DNA from: CAYVQF01 sp964454015
Lineage (GTDB): Bacteria; Myxococcota_A; Bradymonadia; UBA4248
Assembly (NCBI GenBank): GCA_964454015.1
Contig: CAYVQF010000024.1
Location: 1-64,000, forward strand
Direction: 5' to 3'
Length of the DNA: 64,000 nucleotides
Every line of letters begins with the position of its first letter. Positions within the stretch are counted from its first letter, which is position 1. This document shows, piece after piece, positions 36,964 to 45,813 of this stretch. The translations under genes and the position numbers were made by a program. The notes beneath the pieces are model-generated. The model worked only from the letters and a program-made list of their open reading frames with translations. It did no database searches and was not told the DNA's origin.

Positions 36964-39652
36964 CTACTGGGCGGTGTACTCGACGTTGGGCCAATACGAC
37001 GAGCCGTCGGCATGGATGAAGCTGCCGAAGGGGTAGCCGAGGTAGATGGTCGCGCAGGTCGAGCAGAGCTTGAACTGAACGATGGCGGAGTAGTTCGGCC
37101 ACGCGACCTCGGTGACCGTGCCCTGGCTGACCTGGTTGCCGTCGATCCACCGAGTCCAGGTACCATCGGCGCGGAAGCGGTAGCGCGAGTGATGCAGGGC
37201 GAAGCTGGCGTCGAAGTAGGTCCCGTCCCAGTTGCGCCCGGTGGTGCTGAAGTTGGAGAGCAATTGGCCAACGGTGGGATTGTTGAAGCGCACTGTGGTG
37301 GTTTGCCCGGCGACTACGCTGGCAGTGCCTGTGAGGGTGAACCAGGGCTCGCGGTTGCCGCTCCCATCGTAGAAGCCAACGGCGAGATCATAGTTCACCG
37401 AGCCGGGAGTGCGCACGAAGTCGGCTGAGGCGCCCGCAGGGAGCACGTAGGGATAGGCCACCTCTTCGACACCACCGATCCTGAGGCGGATCATGTCGTA
37501 GCGGGTGGCGTTTTCGACACGCAGCACGCCCGTGAGGGTTGGGCGGCTGACGGTGATACAGACCGGTTCGCTCCATATCCCCGGGTAGGCAGACATCCGG
37601 TAGCAGTAGGTCCCCGAGGGCTTATTCTTGAACGTCCAGGAGGTGTTCGTCGGACTGGGATTGACTTGGTAGCTCACGGGGTTGGTGAAGGTCGTGTTGG
37701 GCGCCTCTTGGATGGTGGCTGGCGTGGCGCAGAGCGAGCCGCTGATGGTCCACGAGAGTTTATAGGTGCCGGTTGAGCTCGTCGCGGGGAGCGAGAGGGT
37801 CGGCACGCACGCGATGGAGGTGGTTTGGGCGCTGGCGACATTGGAGTAGGCCGAGACGCCGCCAGCGTTGAACGCGCGCACCCGATAGTAATAGGTCGTC
37901 GAGTGGGCCAGGCCTAGGTCATCGTAGGTCAGCGAGCTGCCGGGCCCAGCGATGCCCACCTCCGAAAAGGGCCCGCTGGAGGAGGTGCCTCGCTCGATCC
38001 GGAAGCCGTCCTCGCCGGTCTGGGCGTGGGACCAGCTCAAGCGGATGCTCGAGGAGTTGGAGCCCGCCGTGGCGCTCAGCCCCGTCGGCGCCGCCGGGGC
38101 GGCAGGGAGGGTGGTGGCATTGGCGACGTTGGAGTAGGCCGAGTCGCCCGCGCTGTTGGTGGCCCGTACCCGGAAGTAATAGGTCGTCCCTCGCGTCAGG
38201 TTGCTGGCGGTGTACGTGCGGACGTTGGCTGCCACCGTGCCAACTTGGGTGAAGCCCGAGCTCGCGCTTAGGCTGCGCTCGATCTTGAATCCCGTTTCGT
38301 TGTTGGCGTTGTCGACCCAGGCGAGGACGATGCTCGGGTTATCGGGTTGGGCGAGGGCGTTGAGGCTCGTGGGGGCGCCAGGAAGCTGGGTGATGCACTG
38401 GCCGCTGGCGTTGCAGCTCTGGCCGGTGGCGCAGCCCGGGGGACACTGGCCGCCACAGCCGTCGGGGCCGCAGCTCTTGCCGGCGCACTGGGGCACGCAG
38501 ANNNNNNNNNNNNNNNNNNNNNNNNNNNNNNNNNNNNNNNNNNNNNNNNNNNNNNNNNNNNNNNNNNNNNNNNNNNNNNNNNNNNNNNNNNNNNNNNNNN
38601 NAGACGCACTGGCCGCTGGCGTTGCAGCTCTGTCCCGCGGCGCAGCCCGGGGGGCAGTGGCCGCCACAGCCGTCGGGGCCGCAGCTCTTGCCGGCGCACT
38701 GGGGCACGCAGACGCACTGGCCGCTGGCGTTGCAGCTCTGTCCCGCGGCGCAGCCCGGGGGGCACTGGCCGCCACAGCCGTCGGGGCCGCAGCTCTTGCC
38801 GGCGCATTGGGGCACGCAGACGCACTGGCCGTTCTCATCGCAGCTCTGGCCGGTGGCGCAGCCCGGGGGACACTGGCCGCCACAGCCGTCGGGTCCGCAG
38901 CTCTTGCCGGCGCACTGGGGCACGCAGACGCACTGGCCGTTCTCATCGCAGCTCTGGCCGGTGGCGCAGCCCGGGGGGCAGTGGCCGCCACAGCCGTCGG
39001 GTCCGCAGCTCTTGCCGGCGCACTGGGGGGTGCAAGTGACGCACTGGCCGTTCTCATCGCAGCTCTGGCCGGTGGCGCAGCCTGGGGAGCAGTGGCCGCC
39101 GCAGCCGTCGGGGCCGCAACTCTTGCCGGCGCACTGGGGGGTGCAAGTGGCGCACTGGCCGTTCTCATCGCAGCTCTGGCCGGTGGCGCAGCCCGGGGGG
39201 CACTGGCCGCCGCAGCGGTCCGGCCCGCAGCTTTTGCCGGCGCACTGGGGGGTGCAGTTGAGATCGATACAGACTTTGTACTCGATGTCGCAGTACCGGC
39301 TGGCGCAATCTTGGTCGACATTGCACGTGAGTCCCACAGCGCAGCCGGGACATGAGCCGCCACAATCGACGTGTAGCTCATCACCGTTGAGGACGCCGTC
39401 TTCACAGCTTGGAGCCAGACACACGCCTCGCTCGACGTCGCACACCCCACTTTCGCACTCGCTCGGACCGGTGCACTCCGGATCGATGTGGGTTTCGGGC
39501 GCCACCTCGGCCACCTCGGCCACCTCGGCGATCTCGCCTTGTTCATTGTAATCGCCTTCGTCCGGGCTTTGGTCTAGCTCCGCAGACTCGCCACCACAAC
39601 TCATCAGCGCGAGCAGAAGGCTCGCAACTACGCACATGCTCCACACGTTCAT
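36964..39652 (-). CDS. Cys-rich repeat and fibronectin-III lipoprotein, interrupted by an assembly gap
   Basis: The start is ATG 39652, with a leader ending at LLALMSC. The order is: acidic linker, two Cys-containing modules (PECTGPSECESGVC; DGVLNGDELHVDCGGSCPGC), then at least seven copies of a 36-residue unit with core CAGKSCGPDGCGG and CPPGCATGQSC. Two fibronectin-III domains follow (ETGFKIERS ... YYFRVRATNSAGDSAYSNVA; EDGFRIERG ... YYYRVRAFNAGGVSAYSNVA), and then about 260 residues of beta-rich sequence. The 100-N gap at 38502-38601 splits the repeat array. The two sides are in different frames only because the gap length is nominal, so I treat this as one gene. It is likely a surface adhesin or scaffold. 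Confidence 0.7.
38395..39260 (-). repeat. tandem 108-bp Cys-rich repeats
   Basis: Units of about 108 bp (36 codons; slightly longer where CTPQC follows a Thr) recur head to tail, with at least seven copies visible on the two sides of the gap. Near-identity at DNA level explains why the assembly broke here. Real copy number cannot be read from this window and may vary between cells or strains. Confidence 0.85.
38502..38601. other. assembly gap (100 N) inside the Cys-rich repeats
   Basis: Exactly 100 N, the conventional placeholder for a gap of unknown size. Repeat units abut both edges. Confidence 0.99.
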
Positions 39653-40083
39653 GTCCCGTTTCACACCTGCCTCCTGTTTACGATTGGGGCGTCCGCAATC
39701 CAACGGTTGCGCCCCAGGTCAGCGAATCAAAGCGCTCGGATGATCAATTATCGAAAGCGACACGAGTCAAAGTCGTCCACTGCTTCGCCCACTCTTGGAT
39801 GCCAGTGGAGTGACCTGTTCTTGATCGACAAGCAAGATGAAGCGAAATCCCAATAGAGGGGGACAGCGGCAGCGCCCACTCACACTTCGAAGGGATAGGG
39901 CAACGCTACAAGGTGACAGAAAAATGAGCAAGCCTGTGAAAGTCAGCGCACAGGGCGATCGCGTTTCACAAATCTATCCCCATCGAAGATGGCGGATAGG
40001 TTCCGGCCTCGCCCAAGGGCGCGACCGGTGTCTGGCCCCATCTGCGGGTGTCTTAGAATACCGATAGAAGCGGGAGCTTCTTC
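39653..40083. other. 431-bp intergenic region with a repeat relic
   Basis: No coding frame is convincing. Positions 40029-40055 (GTG-TCTGGCCCCA-TCTGCGGGTGTCTTA) match the central part of the 59-bp hairpin repeat at 49203-49372, so a decayed copy of that family lies here. The rest shows no recognisable feature. Confidence 0.55.
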
Positions 40084-40731
40084 TCATTGCTTTCGCGGGG
40101 CGTCGGCGGCCTGCAGGATATCAGCGAGGGTCGCGGAGAACGCGTCGGGACGTTCCAGCATCGGGAAGTGCGAAGTCCCCGGTACGGTGTGAACGTCGTG
40201 GCCAGAGCTGGCCGGGACGCCGGCCATTTCTCCCAGCGAGGCTGCCGAATAGGCGTCGGAGCGTCCGCCATAGATGTAGGTGGCGCGCGTTGTGAGGAGG
40301 CGCTCGGGCCACTGCGGGAGATCCTCCGATGCGGCAAGCTGGCGCAAGATGGGGAAGCGCGGTCGTTCCTCGGCCAGCATCGTCGCGACGCGGTCACGCA
40401 GCGCAGGTGCTGGCTGCCACACATGATTGCGGAAAAAGGGGTGGGGCGTGACGAGGAAGGTGTCGACGATGACGAGGCGCCAATCGGGCGGGGCTTGCAG
40501 GTGGCTGCGCAGGTGGAGGGCGATCAATCCACCCAAGCTGTGGCCGACCACGAAGTGCGGACGATGCGCGGCGATTTCGTTTGCGAGCCACCTTGCCCCG
40601 TCGTCGTAGGAGGCAATCTCTTCGGGCCAGGGCCAGTCCAGGGCGAGCACCTCAATGCCCTGGAGGAAGGTCCTCGCCTCGTCCCAGATCTCCGAACGAC
40701 AGCACAATCCCGGGACGAAGAGGCCCTTCAC
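40084..40731 (-). CDS. alpha/beta hydrolase
   Basis: 215 residues starting with GTG at 40731, preceded by GGGGGAGAG. The nucleophile elbow GHSLGG (in HFVVGHSLGGLIALHL) supplies Ser. A late Asp (in GGRSDAYS) and the final His (in VPGTSHFPMLERPDAF) complete the expected triad. It is a compact cytoplasmic hydrolase related to BioH/MhpC-type esterases. The short length means a minimal cap, and the substrate is unknown. It has no operon partner: 229 bp without a gene separate it from yhcG. Confidence 0.85.
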   Translation of the reverse strand: MKGLFVPGLCCRSEIWDEARTFLQGIEVLALDWPWPEEIASYDDGARWLANEIAAHRPHFVVGHSLGGLIALHLRSHLQAPPDWRLVIVDTFLVTPHPFFRNHVWQPAPALRDRVATMLAEERPRFPILRQLAASEDLPQWPERLLTTRATYIYGGRSDAYSAASLGEMAGVPASSGHDVHTVPGTSHFPMLERPDAFSATLADILQAADAPRKQ

Positions 40732-40960
40732 GCTCTCCCCCAGGGGGCGTTGTTTTCTTGCAATATGAGGATGAGAACCGGCAATGGCTGCAATTTCACG
40801 GGGGGACTCTCCCAGGGAGGCGCGTGAATTTTTGGGGGGCTAGCACTGCTTTGCGAGGGCGTCCATCCGCCTTCGCTGGGGCCGGCTGGAGGTCAAAAGC
40901 CCCCCGTGGCAGGATAGTTGTCGTGAGGGGTGACGAGTTGTCGCCACGGGGTGCTTTGCG

Positions 40961-42106
40961 TCATGGCGTGTCCTCCTCGGCGTCGATAGTCGGTGTTCTT
41001 TTGGGAATGTCTTGCACATTGCCTGTCAGCGCCAGATCTTCCCTGTCGATTACCTCTCGGTCAAAGGTCGCATGCTCACCCTGTTTCCGAGCACGGGCGT
41101 AGGCGATGCTCTCACTGAGCTTGCGCTCGAGCAAGGCTCGCGGCGGCAGCTCGCTCAGGTAGCTCGCGACGCGCAGGGAACCGCGGTTGAGCTCCAGCAA
41201 CTCGACTTGCTCTTCGTTCTTGTCGGCGCAGAGAATCAGCCCCAGAGGCGGGTTTTCGTGGGGCTGCCGCTCATAGCGTTCGAGCCAGCGCAGATACAGC
41301 TCCATCTGGCCCTTGTCACGGGCGTCGAAGCGCCCCAGCTTCAGTTCGATGGCCACGAGCGCGCGCAAGGGCCGATGAAAGAAGAGCAGGTCGAGGTAGA
41401 AGTCGTCTGCGCCGATGGACATGCGCTTTTGGCGGGCGACGAAGCTGAAGCCCGTTCCCAGCTCGAGCAGAAATGTCTCGAGTTCTCGCAGGATGGCGGC
41501 TTCCATCTGGTCCTCGGAGAAGTCACGTGGGAGCTTCAGAAAGTCGAGCACGTAGGGATCGCGAAAGACCAGCTCGGGCGTCATCTTCCCCTCTGCACTG
41601 AGCGCGTCGAGAGTCTGCGCGATGACCGCGTCAGGTTGTTTGGCAATGGCCGTGCGCTCGAAGAGCATGCCGTTCATCTTGTCTTTGAGGGTGCGGGTGC
41701 TCCAACGCTCGATACGGCACAGCTCAGTGTAGAAGTGGCGCTTCAGCGGGTCGTTGATAGTGATGATCTCGCGCAGGTGGGTCCAGCTCAATTGTGGCCG
41801 CAGTGCGGCCACAATCTCCGGGTCGGGGAAATGCTCCGCGAACCGCATCATCCGGTAGAGGCTGCTCTTGTCGAAGCCGCGACCGAAATCTGCCGACAGA
41901 GCCCGAGCGACCTCGGCGACCACCTGCTGGCCGTATGCCGCCCGCTCGTCCCCGAGCACCTCCTCGCTCAACCGCCTACCGACTTGCCAGTAGAGCCAGA
42001 CGAGCTCGCTGTTGACCGTCTGTGCGACCCGACCCCGGGTTTGCTCAATGAGCTTGCGCAACTCGCCGACGAGCGCGTCCGAGGTGGCAGGGCTATGTTC
42101 GCTCAT
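40961..42106 (-). CDS. yhcG: YhcG-type PDDEXK nuclease (DUF1016)
   Basis: 381 residues from ATG 42106, four bases after AGGAGG; the adjacent ATG 42109 is too close. The N-terminal helical DUF1016 domain (ELVWLYWQVGRRLSEEVL, FDKSSLYRMMRFAEHFPD, SWTHLREIITI) precedes a PDDEXK-fold domain with ADDFYLDLLFFHRPLRALVA and IELKLGRF, giving the D...E-x-K metal site. Members are often found inside restriction or defence loci and are thought to cut nucleic acid, but their role is poorly known. Its ribosome site overlaps the stop of a broken upstream gene, so it was probably the second gene of an operon. Confidence 0.88.
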   Translation of the reverse strand: MSEHSPATSDALVGELRKLIEQTRGRVAQTVNSELVWLYWQVGRRLSEEVLGDERAAYGQQVVAEVARALSADFGRGFDKSSLYRMMRFAEHFPDPEIVAALRPQLSWTHLREIITINDPLKRHFYTELCRIERWSTRTLKDKMNGMLFERTAIAKQPDAVIAQTLDALSAEGKMTPELVFRDPYVLDFLKLPRDFSEDQMEAAILRELETFLLELGTGFSFVARQKRMSIGADDFYLDLLFFHRPLRALVAIELKLGRFDARDKGQMELYLRWLERYERQPHENPPLGLILCADKNEEQVELLELNRGSLRVASYLSELPPRALLERKLSESIAYARARKQGEHATFDREVIDREDLALTGNVQDIPKRTPTIDAEEDTP

Positions 42107-42114
42107 CATTCCTC

Positions 42115-42433
42115 CTAGAACATCTTGCGCTGCATGCTTTGCCCTTCGTCTTCCTTGGTGGGTGCCGGCAGCGAGCGCGAGCCGACCAGGAAGTTCTCGT
42201 AGACTCCGCGCTCTTTGTCACCCGGTGGCAGCACGTCGACGATGCTCTGGGCGAGGCGCTGCATCCGGTCGGCGGCGCCCTGCGGGAGCGCCAGCGCGAA
42301 AAGTGCGGCTTTGGCAAGCAGGGCCTGCCGGGTGGCAGCCGCAGACGGGCTCGTCTGGGCGCGAGGATCTCACCTCGCCCGAGCTCTCGACGAGGCGCAC
42401 CGTTTGAGAGTGTGGTTGCAAGAAGAAGAACAC
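42115..42433 (-). pseudogene. C-terminal remnant of a gene formerly upstream of yhcG
   Basis: From 42369 down to the TAG at 42115-42117 a frame encodes about 84 residues with good coding character (ATRQALLAKAALFALALPQG, MQRLAQSIVDVLPPGDKERG, VYENFLVGSRSLPAP), but it has no start and no ribosome site. A different frame just upstream (VFFFLQPHSQTVRLVESSGE) looks like the preceding part of the same protein. A frameshift near 42370 and loss of the 5' end would explain this. I do not recognise the family. Its stop lies within the yhcG ribosome site. Confidence 0.5.
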
Positions 42434-42497
42434 CCAGGGTTCCGGGAAATCGGGGTGACAGGGCGACTTGAGCCAGGCGCGCGCGCATTCGTGAGGC

Positions 42498-43307
42498 TTA
42501 GGGCTGCTCTTCGTGCACCTCGGCCTGGGCCCGCGCCGCCTGGCGGGCTCTGCACAGCTTCAGGGCGGGCGCTAGCAGGCTGGGTCCCAAGAGGGCCCCA
42601 GGGACGGAGCCAAGCAGGAGGAGGGCCAGCAGGGGCCAGTCCAGGGCGTGGCTGCCCCAGGAGGGGAGGGTGGCGGCGATGGCCATGGGGGCCATGAGGG
42701 CGATGGAGGTGCCGATGGCGACGGGGGCAGGGTAGCCCAAGAGGGCCGTGAGCACGGGAACGGTGAGGAGACCGCCACCGAGGGACAAGAGCCCAGCCAG
42801 CAAACCAGCGCCGAGGCCGGTGAGCACAAGGGCTGCGGTCTGGAAGCCCTGGGGAAAGGGGCTTGCCGCAGGGCTCTGGGAGGGCCCAAGGCTTCGCCGT
42901 CGCCAGCGGCTTCCACGACGCCAGAGGGCGGCCAGGACGATGGCAGCCATCAGGACGATGAAAATGAGGCGCAGGGCGGCGTCGAGGCTCGTGGGCCAGC
43001 GCGCATGGAGCCCATGGAGGAGGAGCCGGCCGCCGTAGGAGGCCGGGAGCGCGGCGATGAGCATGGTCAGGGCGACACGGAGGTGGAGGTGACCGAGGCG
43101 ATGGTGGCGGAAGGTGCCGATGAGGGCCATGCCGATCATCGCTGCCAAGGTGGTGCTGATGGCGGTGGTAGGGCTGGTTCCGCAGAGCAAGGTGAGGGTC
43201 GAGACCAAGAGCAGGCTACCTCCGAGGCCGCTGATGGTGCTGAAGACGCCGACCGAGAAGGCGCAGAGGGGAAGCACGATGACTTGGAAGGTCGGGTCAA
43301 TGAGCAT
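42498..43307 (-). CDS. TauE/SafE family permease
   Basis: 269 residues from ATG 43307, with about eight membrane spans in two related halves. Each half carries the family's Gly-rich segment (STISGLGGSLLLVSTL; LAGLLSLGGGLLTVPVL), followed by ISTTLAAMIG or IGTSIALMAPM. The family exports sulfite, sulfoacetate and related anions, or imports some of them; the substrate here is unknown. A TTG at 43337 is an alternative start without a ribosome site. It overlaps the 3' end of the radical SAM gene by 11 bases, so they form an operon. Sulfur transport linked to that enzyme is possible. Confidence 0.85.
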   Translation of the reverse strand: MLIDPTFQVIVLPLCAFSVGVFSTISGLGGSLLLVSTLTLLCGTSPTTAISTTLAAMIGMALIGTFRHHRLGHLHLRVALTMLIAALPASYGGRLLLHGLHARWPTSLDAALRLIFIVLMAAIVLAALWRRGSRWRRRSLGPSQSPAASPFPQGFQTAALVLTGLGAGLLAGLLSLGGGLLTVPVLTALLGYPAPVAIGTSIALMAPMAIAATLPSWGSHALDWPLLALLLLGSVPGALLGPSLLAPALKLCRARQAARAQAEVHEEQP

Positions 43308-44367
43308 GGCTGGTGTGCGCTCCTGAGAGGAGGCCAAAAAGGCGCGATCGCTCGATGATCCCTGCCTTGAAGCAGTGCCCTTGCTTGCAGGGGTAGGCGC
43401 CCAAGTGCGGTAACGACGCGGCGATGGCTTGTTTCAGGTCAGGGTAATCGAGGACGTTGACGGCATAGTTGCCAGCGATGTCGCAGGGGGAACAGAGGCG
43501 ACCGTCGGGCATGATGTTAGGGACGCCATAGGGGAAACAGCGGAAGGGTATGAAGTCGCGGATCTGGCGGTAGTAGTGGGTGGAGCCCGCGAGGTGTGGG
43601 GCTTTACCGGCGCGTCGCAGCCTCAGGAGGGTGTCGATGAGGGTGGTGTAGCGCGGGTTGCCGACGAGGTCTCGAGGGGGCTGGTTGCGTTCGTTTGCGG
43701 GGACGATTTCCAGGAGAAAGCCGCGCTGCGCCGTGAAGGGCACCATGTCGAGGACGTGGTTGATGTTCTCGGCGTTGATGACACAATTGACCACCACCTT
43801 GAGGGGGCGTTGGCGGGCCTGATGGGCGAGGAGGTCGAGGTTGGCGAAGGCTTGCTCCGCTGCCTCGAGGGAGACGCCCAGATTGCGGGCGTGGATCCCA
43901 GGATCTGGCCCGTGGATGGAGCAGGAGATGACGTCGAGGTGGTCAAGGAGGTCGCGGTGGTGGTGGAGGTTGAGGAGGTTGGTGCTCATGCCGATGGTGG
44001 TGAAATTCAGGGCTTTGGCCTCGGTGAGGATGGTGCCGATGAGGGGGTGGATGGTGGGTTCGCCGCCGGAGAGGTAGAGCATGTCCACGCTGCGGCGGAT
44101 TCCGATGAGGAGGCGCTGGGCTTGGGCCGCGTTCAGGGGCGGGAAGCGGTCGATGCCGCTGCGGATCTCTGCGGCTTTGCAGCAGAAGTGGCAGGCGGCG
44201 TTGCACGAGAAGTTGGTGAACCAGCACACTGCCAAGGGAGCGCCAGCGTAGGAGGGATTGAATGGCGCCCGGGCCATGCCGCGGGTCAGGCGCCAGGCGA
44301 TGCGGGGGGAGAGCATGGAGAGGAGGTCGCGGGAGCGCAGGGTGGTGCGGATTCGGCTTTGGGCCAT
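43297..44367 (-). CDS. radical SAM protein with extra C-terminal Cys
   Basis: 356 residues from ATG 44367, which is preceded by AAGGTGA. C55-x3-C59-x2-C62 (FSCNAACHFC) binds the AdoMet cluster. LSGGEPTIHP is the GGE motif, and SCSIHGPDPGIH and KVVVNCVINAENI continue the barrel as in SPASM/twitch enzymes of the MoaA/PqqE group. Late Cys in RCFPYG, RLCSPCDIAGNY and PCKQGHCFKAG suggest an auxiliary iron-sulfur cluster. It may modify a peptide or a small molecule. No precursor-peptide gene is visible beside it. The first 30 residues (DLLSMLSPRIAWRLTRGM) resemble the start of lipid- or hopanoid-associated radical SAM proteins. Confidence 0.85.
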   Translation of the reverse strand: MAQSRIRTTLRSRDLLSMLSPRIAWRLTRGMARAPFNPSYAGAPLAVCWFTNFSCNAACHFCCKAAEIRSGIDRFPPLNAAQAQRLLIGIRRSVDMLYLSGGEPTIHPLIGTILTEAKALNFTTIGMSTNLLNLHHHRDLLDHLDVISCSIHGPDPGIHARNLGVSLEAAEQAFANLDLLAHQARQRPLKVVVNCVINAENINHVLDMVPFTAQRGFLLEIVPANERNQPPRDLVGNPRYTTLIDTLLRLRRAGKAPHLAGSTHYYRQIRDFIPFRCFPYGVPNIMPDGRLCSPCDIAGNYAVNVLDYPDLKQAIAASLPHLGAYPCKQGHCFKAGIIERSRLFGLLSGAHTSHAH

Positions 44368-44678
44368 GGGGTCACCTTGGTTGTGGGCGCGACGGGCGCG
44401 CTTGGCGGCTTTGCAAAGACCTTGCCGTGGGTGATTGATGCGTAAATACAGTGCGATAGCTGCGTGGCGGTGGGGTGGTGGAGGAGCCGTGCACCGTCCC
44501 AGTGGGCGTGTCCTTACGCCAGGGGATGGGGGAGTAGGGTGCCGCGCCAGCATCGCTCAATGGCGCTCCGCCCTCGGCTGCGCTATCCTCGGAGCGAGGT
44601 GCGCAAGGCCACACTCCGCCCAAGGAACCGGAGCAGCAGGTGAGGGAGACCCCCCTAACGGTGACCCAAGAGGTGCCC
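44368..44678. other. 311-bp intergenic region, no gene
   Basis: Divergent promoter region between the radical SAM gene and the metalloprotease-like lipoprotein. Frames running through it are Pro/Arg-rich extensions of neighbours. No box pair or repeat stood out. Confidence 0.5.
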
Positions 44679-45791
44679 ATGCCAAAGGCTGGTGCCTTCG
44701 CACGGCGCGCACTGCGAACGGCCCTGCTGTTCTGCCTCGTGCTTGGCTGCGCGCCACGCGATCCGAGCGAGCCTGCCACCCAGGGCCCACCCGAAGCGCA
44801 GCGGCCTGCGCAAAGGGCGGCGCCCGTCGCCCCCGCGCCCGAGCTGATCGGAGCGCCCCCTGCGTCGACCAGCGAGCAGCCGCTGCCCAGCGCCGCGGAC
44901 AGCGCCGCCGCGCCACCGCCCGTGGGACCCAGCCCAGCGCGCGCGGCCAAGTTGCTCTTCCCCCAAGACGAAGCCGCCGCGAGAACGGCCCTCGAGCGCT
45001 GTGACGGGCTCCCCGACGACGCCATCGTGTGCCTCCTCGGCGAGGTCTACGCCAGCGATACCGACGCCCTGGCCTTGGCCGTCGCCCTCTGGCAGCGGCA
45101 CCGGAACTTGGCCGGGCTCGAGGAGGCCTATTCTGCCGTCGTCGGGTGGCGCGGCGCGGTGAGCTTCCGACCTGCCCTGCCTATCGACAAGCAGCGCAAA
45201 CACCTGCGCTGGACCCTCGCCGCTTTCGACGAGATCGACGGGGTGCTCCGCCAGCTCGAGGCACAGGCCCCGCTGCGCTTTCGCTGGCGAGGCATCGAGC
45301 TGCGCTTCTTTGAAACCCCGGAGCGCACCACACCCTCGGCCTATGCCCACGGGTGGATCGTGGCCTATAACCTCCGCGGCTCGTTGATGCGCAACCAAGA
45401 CGCGGTGACCCTCACCTTCTTCCACGAGATCTTTCACCTCAACGACGCCGCCCACGGCGACTGGTCGCTGGCCCTCGAGGCACTGCATCGGGACATCATC
45501 GACGGCTGCCGGCCCGAACCAGGCAAGCCGCCGGGCACACGCTGCCTCACGCCCTATGCGCCGGGCAAGACCAAGGTCAAAGGCGGCACCTACTACGCGT
45601 TTCAAGAGGGCAACGACGTCCGCGAATACGCCGCCGAGCTGGCGACCCGCTACTACGAAGAGCAGCGGCAGGCCGCTGCCGGCGAGCGCGTGAAGCGGCC
45701 CTTCAAGTGCGGCCCGAGGGAGAACGCCGAGGCCTGGCAGATGCTGGTGGACGCGTTCTTTGGCGGCGTCGATCTCGTGCCCGGCTGTTGA
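44679..45791 (+). CDS. zinc metalloprotease-like lipoprotein
   Basis: 370 residues from ATG 44679, which has AAGAGGTG upstream. The leader ends at CLVLGC. A long Pro/Ala linker (to about residue 95) leads to a globular domain carrying the metal site HEIFHLND in TLTFFHEIFHLNDAAH, an HExxH with a following His/Asp region. Later acidic groups (NDVREYAAELATRYYEE) may give the third ligand, Glu, as in gluzincins. It would act in the periplasm or outside the outer membrane. No inhibitor or prodomain was recognised. Peptidase activity is inferred from the motif alone. Confidence 0.7.
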   Translation: MPKAGAFARRALRTALLFCLVLGCAPRDPSEPATQGPPEAQRPAQRAAPVAPAPELIGAPPASTSEQPLPSAADSAAAPPPVGPSPARAAKLLFPQDEAAARTALERCDGLPDDAIVCLLGEVYASDTDALALAVALWQRHRNLAGLEEAYSAVVGWRGAVSFRPALPIDKQRKHLRWTLAAFDEIDGVLRQLEAQAPLRFRWRGIELRFFETPERTTPSAYAHGWIVAYNLRGSLMRNQDAVTLTFFHEIFHLNDAAHGDWSLALEALHRDIIDGCRPEPGKPPGTRCLTPYAPGKTKVKGGTYYAFQEGNDVREYAAELATRYYEEQRQAAAGERVKRPFKCGPRENAEAWQMLVDAFFGGVDLVPGC

Positions 45792-45813
45792 GTTCTATGT
45801 GGATGGGTGTGGC

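Noticed and set aside
38201..39355. Plus-strand frame across the first gap
   Set aside because: It is the antisense reading of the Cys-rich repeats (Ala/Leu/Gly repeats) and depends on the N placeholder.
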